Positions 6,306 to 7,228 of a stretch of 7,228 nt of DNA are shown piece by piece. Each line of letters starts with the position of its first letter. Positions within the stretch are counted from its first letter, which is position 1. The position numbers and the translations under genes are program-made. A model generated the notes under the pieces. That model searched no databases. It was not told the DNA's origin and worked only from the letters and a program-made list of their open reading frames with translations. The DNA comes from Anaerolineae bacterium (GTDB lineage Bacteria > Chloroflexota > Anaerolineae > JACIWP01): assembly GCA_014360855.1 (NCBI GenBank), contig JACIWP010000168.1, positions 1-7,228 of the forward strand, in the 5' to 3' direction.

Positions 6306-7228
6306 ATGGCGGCTTTTGCGGTGGGCGATCGTGCTGACGGGGAGCTGGGTGGGGCTGGCCGGCGTGTGGTGGGCACTGGGCTGGCCGCTCCCCCGCATGT
6401 GGCAGGGGGACCCGTTCCTGGGGCGAGCCTTTGTCAGCCTGGGGAATCCCGATTTCCTGGGGAGCTTCCTGGTGCTGGTCCTGCCGGCGCTGTGGCTGGA
6501 GCTGTGGGCGGCCTGGCGCGCCCGGCGTGTGGGGTATGCCGGCTGGCTGGCCGTGTGGACGGGCATCGCGTTGTGGCTGTTGTGGCGGTCCGGGGCGCGC
6601 GGGGCATGGCTGGGGCTGGCACTGGCCGGCGCGCTGGCCCTGACGCTGACAGCCGCGCGCCGGCGGCTTTGGGCCGGCGTACTGCTGGGCGCGGCGGCAT
6701 CCCTTATGCTGGCCGCGGCCGGCATCTGGATCTTGGCACAGGGGCTTGCCCTGCCGGAAGCGGCCGGCTGGCTGGACCCGACGGGCAGTGGTCGGCAAAG
6801 AGGAGAGTTTTGGGGCGAATTGGTCTCGTTCCTGCGGCACGGCATGCCGGCGTGGCGGTTGGCCCTCGGATATGGCCCGGATGTGCAGGGGCTGGTCCTG
6901 CCGAATTATCTGGCGTACCGTGCTCCTACGGTGGGGGATCCCGCGCCCCTTCTGCTGGATCGGGCGCACAATGTCCTGCTGGATATCCTGCTCACAGAGG
7001 GAGCCGCCGGCCTGGTCTGTTGGGCGGCCCTGGGAGCAGGAGCTGTGATGGCCGGCCTGCGGGCGCTGGCGCCGCGTGCACGCTGGGGCAGGGGGATCGT
7101 GGTCGGGGCAATGGGAGCGGCGGTTGTCCTGGCGATGGGCTTGGCATGGCGCCTGCCGCCGGCGTACTGGCCGGCCGCCATCGGCATCGCCACTGCCGGC
7201 GGTGTCTCGGTCGGCTGCGCCGCGGCCA
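6304..7228 (+). CDS. Remainder of O-antigen ligase/polymerase family protein after the TAG (3' partial)
   Basis: The frame is open for 308 codons from 6304 to the window edge, in phase with the 5884 frame, and continues beyond the window. Numbered as codons of the joined gene, it shows GNPDFLGSF (187-195), SGARGAWLG (236-244), LGYGPD (328-333) and DRAHNVLLDILLTEGAAGL (359-377). These are the conserved order and motifs of Wzy_C/WaaL-type membrane proteins, with the RAHN motif at the end of the large periplasmic loop. Hydrophobic segments lie near 143-164, 191-210, 218-235, 241-257, 262-287, 371-392, 403-423 and 428-447. The family joins or polymerises lipid-linked oligosaccharide repeats on the outer side of the inner membrane. 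If translated on its own it would have to restart at TTG 6316 (AGGGA at 6302-6306 lies nine nt upstream), GTG 6331 or ATG 6397, all lacking the first four helices. Otherwise this is the back half of a pseudogene, or the TAG is a sequence error or is read through. Confidence 0.75.

Noticed and set aside
6431..7048. Short + strand frames (6431-6643, 6746-7048) in other phases within the ligase region
   Set aside because: They are Trp/Cys/Arg/Gly-rich off-frame readings of the membrane protein, which has a continuous frame and conserved motifs in its own phase.

Overview
The window is about two-thirds G+C, with all supported genes on the + strand. It looks like part of a surface or exopolysaccharide locus from a Chloroflexota-type bacterium, probably Anaerolineae-like. 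The lineage is inferred from the Thr/Pro-rich linker followed by a hydrophobic LPLI-type C-terminus in the first gene, the related YLP tail of the second gene, and the base composition. No rRNA or marker gene confirms it.

Layout: positions 1-237 hold the 3' end of a gene for a probable secreted protein with a Thr/Pro-rich stalk. A 78-nt non-coding gap follows, with no convincing promoter or terminator. Then comes a tightly packed run: a secreted or membrane-anchored clan GH-A-like glycoside hydrolase (316-1683), a two-domain methyltransferase + GT2 glycosyltransferase (1693-3618), two GT4 glycosyltransferases (3618-4760 and 4764-5891), and an O-antigen ligase/polymerase-family membrane protein (5884 to the window end). 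The junctions are 9 nt apart, a 1-nt overlap (TGATG), 3 nt apart and an 8-nt overlap, so one mRNA with translational coupling is likely.

Inferred function: the GT2 and GT4 enzymes add sugars to a lipid-linked or nascent glycan in the cytoplasm. The methyltransferase domain may modify or cap a sugar. The polytopic Wzy/WaaL-type protein would polymerise or transfer the product outside the membrane. The exported glycosidase may trim it. Sugars, lipid carrier and acceptor cannot be read from the sequence.

Most notable: (1) the ligase/polymerase reading frame is cut by one in-frame TAG at 6301-6303, yet stays open in the same frame with clear family motifs to the window end; (2) the palindrome GCCGGC occurs about 90 times by hand count, roughly ten times the composition expectation, in all three codon phases; (3) the first two encoded proteins share a short [W/Y]LP-type C-terminal tail that may be an uncharacterised surface signal. 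No mobile element, CRISPR array, tRNA or rRNA was seen.
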